From: Durusdinium trenchii
Taxonomy: Eukaryota; Sar; Dinophyceae; Suessiales; Symbiodiniaceae
Length of the DNA stretch: 64,000 nt
NCBI GenBank assembly: GCA_963970005.1
Contig: CAXAMN010022006.1
Span: 7,347 to 71,346 of the forward strand
Reading direction: 5' to 3'
In this document: piece by piece, positions 61,607 to 64,000 of the stretch
Position numbering within the stretch: the first letter of the stretch is position 1
Layout: every line of letters begins with the position of its first letter
Position numbers and translations under genes: made by a program
Notes under the pieces: generated by a model
Told to the model about the DNA's origin: nothing
The model's input: only the letters and a program-made list of their open reading frames with translations
Database searches by the model: none

Positions 61607-63480
61607 CCATCAGCACCAATCATAGCCTTTTCTTTTGCCTTCTTCAAAGAACTACGCCAGTCATGCCAAGTAGTAGGACCAAAAGGGAAGGAACCAAGGG
61701 GAGAGACCCTATCGATGATCCTTTGGGCCTCATCGGAAACATGGCAATCACCAGGGTTCCAAAATCGATCCCATTCGTGAAAGAAGGCCTTTGCCATTTC
61801 GTCAGGGTGAACAAGGATTCTCTTTTGGGCAAAGGACGTGGGGTTGGGAAAGCAAGAATCAACAGTGACAGAGTCATCCCCAACCAGACTCACAGTGGTA
61901 CTTTCCCCATTGACAAAAACCACATCACCGGGCAACAGAGAAGTGTTGTGAAGGAAGAAAGTAGTAGTGTCTTCCCCACAAATGAACCTGGAAAAATCGA
62001 AGTGGGACACCTGAGCAAGTTCAGAAACAGGGGGACTTGGGGGGGCTCTAAGCAAACGAAACGGCAATCGACCACCCTCGATTTTCAAGGACCTTTCCAA
62101 AGAATCTCTGTACCTCTTCTTTTTAAGAGAGGCTGCCTCACTAGACCATTTCTGGAGGTCACTTGCGACCAGGTCTTTGAGGTATTGGGCACACTCCAGC
62201 ATCGGGAAAGATGAAGGGAAAAGCATAGATCCCCGATCTAAACACCAAGCGGAGAAAGATTTGCCAAATCCTCGAGCATGCACCACTGCTTGCCACAACT
62301 CCAAAGCCTCTGCTGACATCTCTTCAAGCATGGAGTCACGCTTAATCAAATGGATCAAAGTTTGCAATCTACGAACCTGTTTCAACATCAAACGGCACCG
62401 CAAGGAGGGAGTGTCGTGGCCAATGTTGAAGTCGCCAGGTCTTCCTTCTTTAAACCAAGGTTCCCACAGGGAGGATTTAACCAAAGGACAAGCGGCCCCC
62501 CTACCGAAAAACTTGGCTCCGAAAGACCGTCTTTCCCCACCTTCTGTAACCAAGGAAGAGGCCAACATCTTTTCAGCATTCTTGGACCTAACCTCAAAAG
62601 CTTTGGTGGTATCACCATTTTCCAGACAAGAATCAATCTGTTGCGAAAGGCCAGGCATGACATCCCCAACATAATTGCTCAAAACACCTCTATCAACAAT
62701 CTCTCCATCGAAATGAGAAGGGCCAATCCACCTGAAACACGAATTACACCGATCAGGAAAAGAGAACCCTCCCCATAAAATATCACGGTCATGAAGATCA
62801 AAGCACTTATGCACCCCAAAATCAACAAGAAAGGGAAACACCTCAGGACTCCCCATCGTGAAAGTATGGCGGGTGGCATCGCGACAAGTATTCTGCAGCG
62901 GAATACCCCATCTCTGCTTCGACAAAACTGCAAGATCTTGCCAACCGCTTGACAAGAGCTGCAACATCGGTTCATACAAATTGAGTGGAGAATTGAAATC
63001 TCCTGTCAGCAAAACTGGGCTATGAAAGCCAACCACCAATGGAACCACTTGATTGAGAAGAGCAGTATTATAAGCCCGGGTGGCTGGACACTTGAGCGCA
63101 CCAGGCTTGAGGTAGATATTCACAACCCTGAGGGGCAGATGACCAAGCTGTAAAGTAGACACCTGAACCCTACAAGGATCCCAAAGAGAAACACCAACCC
63201 TCTGTGGTGAGGAAAAGATAGGGAAGTGACTGATAGAAGCTACACCTTCAGCACATCCACGCAAAGAACCAAGAGGGTCGGAGACAGGGGTATGATCCAG
63301 AACAGGTTTATGGAAGGACCCATGCCAACCCAAACGATGGATCAGTCTACGAATCCTAGGTAAGGCCCGATGAGTGTGACTCGTCTCAGAAAGAAACAAT
63401 GCAGTGTACCCCAAATTACACAACAAATCTTCCTTTCCCCAAAGCTGGGTGGGGTTAGTAACCCCCAGGGTCGCCGAAGG
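61477..63480 (-). CDS. LINE ORF2 5' part: AP endonuclease and RT N-terminus
   Basis: Open from the codon after the TAA that ends ORF1, in the same frame, with no Met near the start. The endonuclease motifs are YTALFLSETSHTH (catalytic Glu), RVVNIYLKPGA and VLLTGDFNSPLN (Asp-Asn pair). After ~250 residues a helical linker follows (GKSFSAWCLDRGS, LKKKRYRDSLERSLK), and then the start of RT with MIGADGWSIWELRQLP. It would nick target DNA. The frame is lost at about 61575 by an apparent one-base deletion. Confidence 0.8.
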   Translation of the reverse strand, partial: PSATLGVTNPTQLWGKEDLLCNLGYTALFLSETSHTHRALPRIRRLIHRLGWHGSFHKPVLDHTPVSDPLGSLRGCAEGVASISHFPIFSSPQRVGVSLWDPCRVQVSTLQLGHLPLRVVNIYLKPGALKCPATRAYNTALLNQVVPLVVGFHSPVLLTGDFNSPLNLYEPMLQLLSSGWQDLAVLSKQRWGIPLQNTCRDATRHTFTMGSPEVFPFLVDFGVHKCFDLHDRDILWGGFSFPDRCNSCFRWIGPSHFDGEIVDRGVLSNYVGDVMPGLSQQIDSCLENGDTTKAFEVRSKNAEKMLASSLVTEGGERRSFGAKFFGRGAACPLVKSSLWEPWFKEGRPGDFNIGHDTPSLRCRLMLKQVRRLQTLIHLIKRDSMLEEMSAEALELWQAVVHARGFGKSFSAWCLDRGSMLFPSSFPMLECAQYLKDLVASDLQKWSSEAASLKKKRYRDSLERSLKIEGGRLPFRLLRAPPSPPVSELAQVSHFDFSRFICGEDTTTFFLHNTSLLPGDVVFVNGESTTVSLVGDDSVTVDSCFPNPTSFAQKRILVHPDEMAKAFFHEWDRFWNPGDCHVSDEAQRIIDRVSPLGSFPFGPTTWHDWRSSLKKAKEKAMIGADGWSIWELRQLPKFWLNPFCPFIGGLRRMAWNGPGFWFEVSSFG

Positions 63481-64000
63481 TTATAGTCGATCATCATCAG
63501 TACCATCACCAAACTTTCCCTTCTTATGCTCAGGGCTCTTGGCCTTGGCTGGAGATGACTTGTTCGTCATCATCCATTCCTTTAAGGAATCAAACTGTGC
63601 TGCCAAAGCCCCAAACTGAGAAGTAATGGCCTCCGATTGTCGTTTTTCCAAGGCCTGGATATTGCGCTGACTGGACTCATCAAGCTCTTTAATCTTTTGT
63701 TGTGAAGTGTTGGAAAAAGAAACAACAAGCTCCTGAATCTTTGCATCGAACTTCTTGGGAAGATCCTGTAGCGACTGGTCAACTTTGTCGAATTTGTCTT
63801 TTGTTTGCTGGGTGAGTTCCTCAACCTTGGCCTCCAAAACCTTCAGTTTCTCATCTGTCTGTTTCTGCCTCTTATCGGTTTGTTCAACGAGTTTGATCGC
63901 TTGATCCTTACACTCGTCTTTCAACTGGTCGAATTTGCTAGTAACCTCGGTGGAAACAGCCCCTGCAAGCCCACTGGACGAAGAAGAGCTGTGACCCAAT
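63481..64000 (-). CDS. LINE ORF1, coiled-coil protein, partial
   Basis: At least 173 codons, open at the window edge, so the N-terminus is missing. Nearly the whole length is a charged heptad-patterned helix (FDQLKDECKDQAIKLVEQ, LKVLEAKVEELTQQTKDKFD, FDSLKEWM), a trimeric or dimeric coiled coil as in many LINE ORF1 proteins. The basic KAKSPEHKKGKFG tail could bind RNA. It ends at TAA 63481-63483, with the endonuclease ORF continuing in the same frame directly after. Confidence 0.65.
   Translation of the reverse strand, partial: LGHSSSSSSGLAGAVSTEVTSKFDQLKDECKDQAIKLVEQTDKRQKQTDEKLKVLEAKVEELTQQTKDKFDKVDQSLQDLPKKFDAKIQELVVSFSNTSQQKIKELDESSQRNIQALEKRQSEAITSQFGALAAQFDSLKEWMMTNKSSPAKAKSPEHKKGKFGDGTDDDRL

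Larger units (their letters stand above)
58615..64000 (-). mobile_element. AP-endonuclease LINE, decayed, 5' end outside the window
   Basis: Leftward order: coiled-coil ORF1 (63481-63999, open at the window edge), AP endonuclease and RT N-terminus (61477-63480), RT palm (60707-61606), thumb (60273-60710), zinc finger and RNase H (58663-60264). Indels near 61575, 60740 and 60265 break ORF2 into four frames. The 3' end is near 58650 or slightly below; no poly-A (poly-T on plus) is seen. It is a different family from the DNMT-LINE, with no methyltransferase and a different RT signature. Confidence 0.8.

Noticed and set aside
61582-62778. Plus-strand ORFs of 140-210 codons
   Set aside because: Antisense shadows of the minus-strand LINE endonuclease/RT ORF, which has clear motifs.

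Overview
The window looks like nuclear DNA of a dinoflagellate, most likely a Symbiodiniaceae-type genome. This is inferred from gene content, since no taxonomic marker is present. Supporting signs are very dense retroelements of several classes, a retrotransposon carrying a DNMT3-like cytosine methyltransferase (a combination known from dinoflagellates), C5-methyltransferase-like modules inside other retroelements, BspA-type leucine-rich-repeat genes, a Lys-Ala-Met repeat tail, and long non-coding stretches full of minisatellites and foldbacks. I saw no rRNA, tRNA, CRISPR array or bacterial-style operon. The 10-base N run at 16575-16584 shows this is a draft assembly.

Layout. (1) 1-6500, minus strand: a DIRS-like tyrosine-recombinase retroelement in the order gag-like ORF, pol N-terminal ORF, RT/RNase H/C5-MTase-like ORF, tyrosine recombinase. 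(2) 6805-19588: a gene-poor block bracketed by two 574-583 bp inverted repeats. It holds minisatellites, a 170 bp foldback, a Lys-rich small ORF and three small zinc-binding-type ORFs. (3) 19.6-28.9 kb: repeat-rich, essentially gene-free DNA, including a ~965 bp element with terminal inverted repeats. (4) 29.0-32.6 kb, plus strand: a fossil LINE RT fragment, then a decayed copy (copy A) of a DNMT-bearing LINE ORF1. (5) 32.9-38.5 kb, minus strand: a second, frame-broken retroelement in the order gag with zinc fingers, C5-MTase-like domain, RT, RNase H, with no recombinase seen. (6) 39.3-44.4 kb, minus strand: three tandem paralogues with a ubiquitin-like N-terminus and BspA-type LRRs, all broken. 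(7) 44.5-46.2 kb, minus strand: two overlapping unrecognised ORFs. (8) 47.2-56.7 kb, plus strand: the best preserved and most interesting element (copy B). ORF1 is a complete DNMT3-like C5 methyltransferase, ORF2 has an AP-endonuclease, RT and zinc fingers, and ORF3 has RNase H plus a second polymerase-palm-like domain. (9) 57.0-58.6 kb, plus strand: two unrecognised ORFs. (10) 58.6-64.0 kb, minus strand: a conventional but frame-broken LINE (coiled-coil ORF1, AP-endonuclease, RT, zinc finger, RNase H) that runs off the window.

The genes work together mainly as selfish replication modules. Three unrelated retroelement types in 56 kb each carry a cytosine-methyltransferase-like module. Copy B packs a methyltransferase, endonuclease, RT, RNase H and a possible second polymerase into three ORFs that meet at an ATGA overlap and at a TCT-TGA junction resembling a +1 frameshift site. 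Frame and domain calls come from reading the translations by eye; no database search was run.
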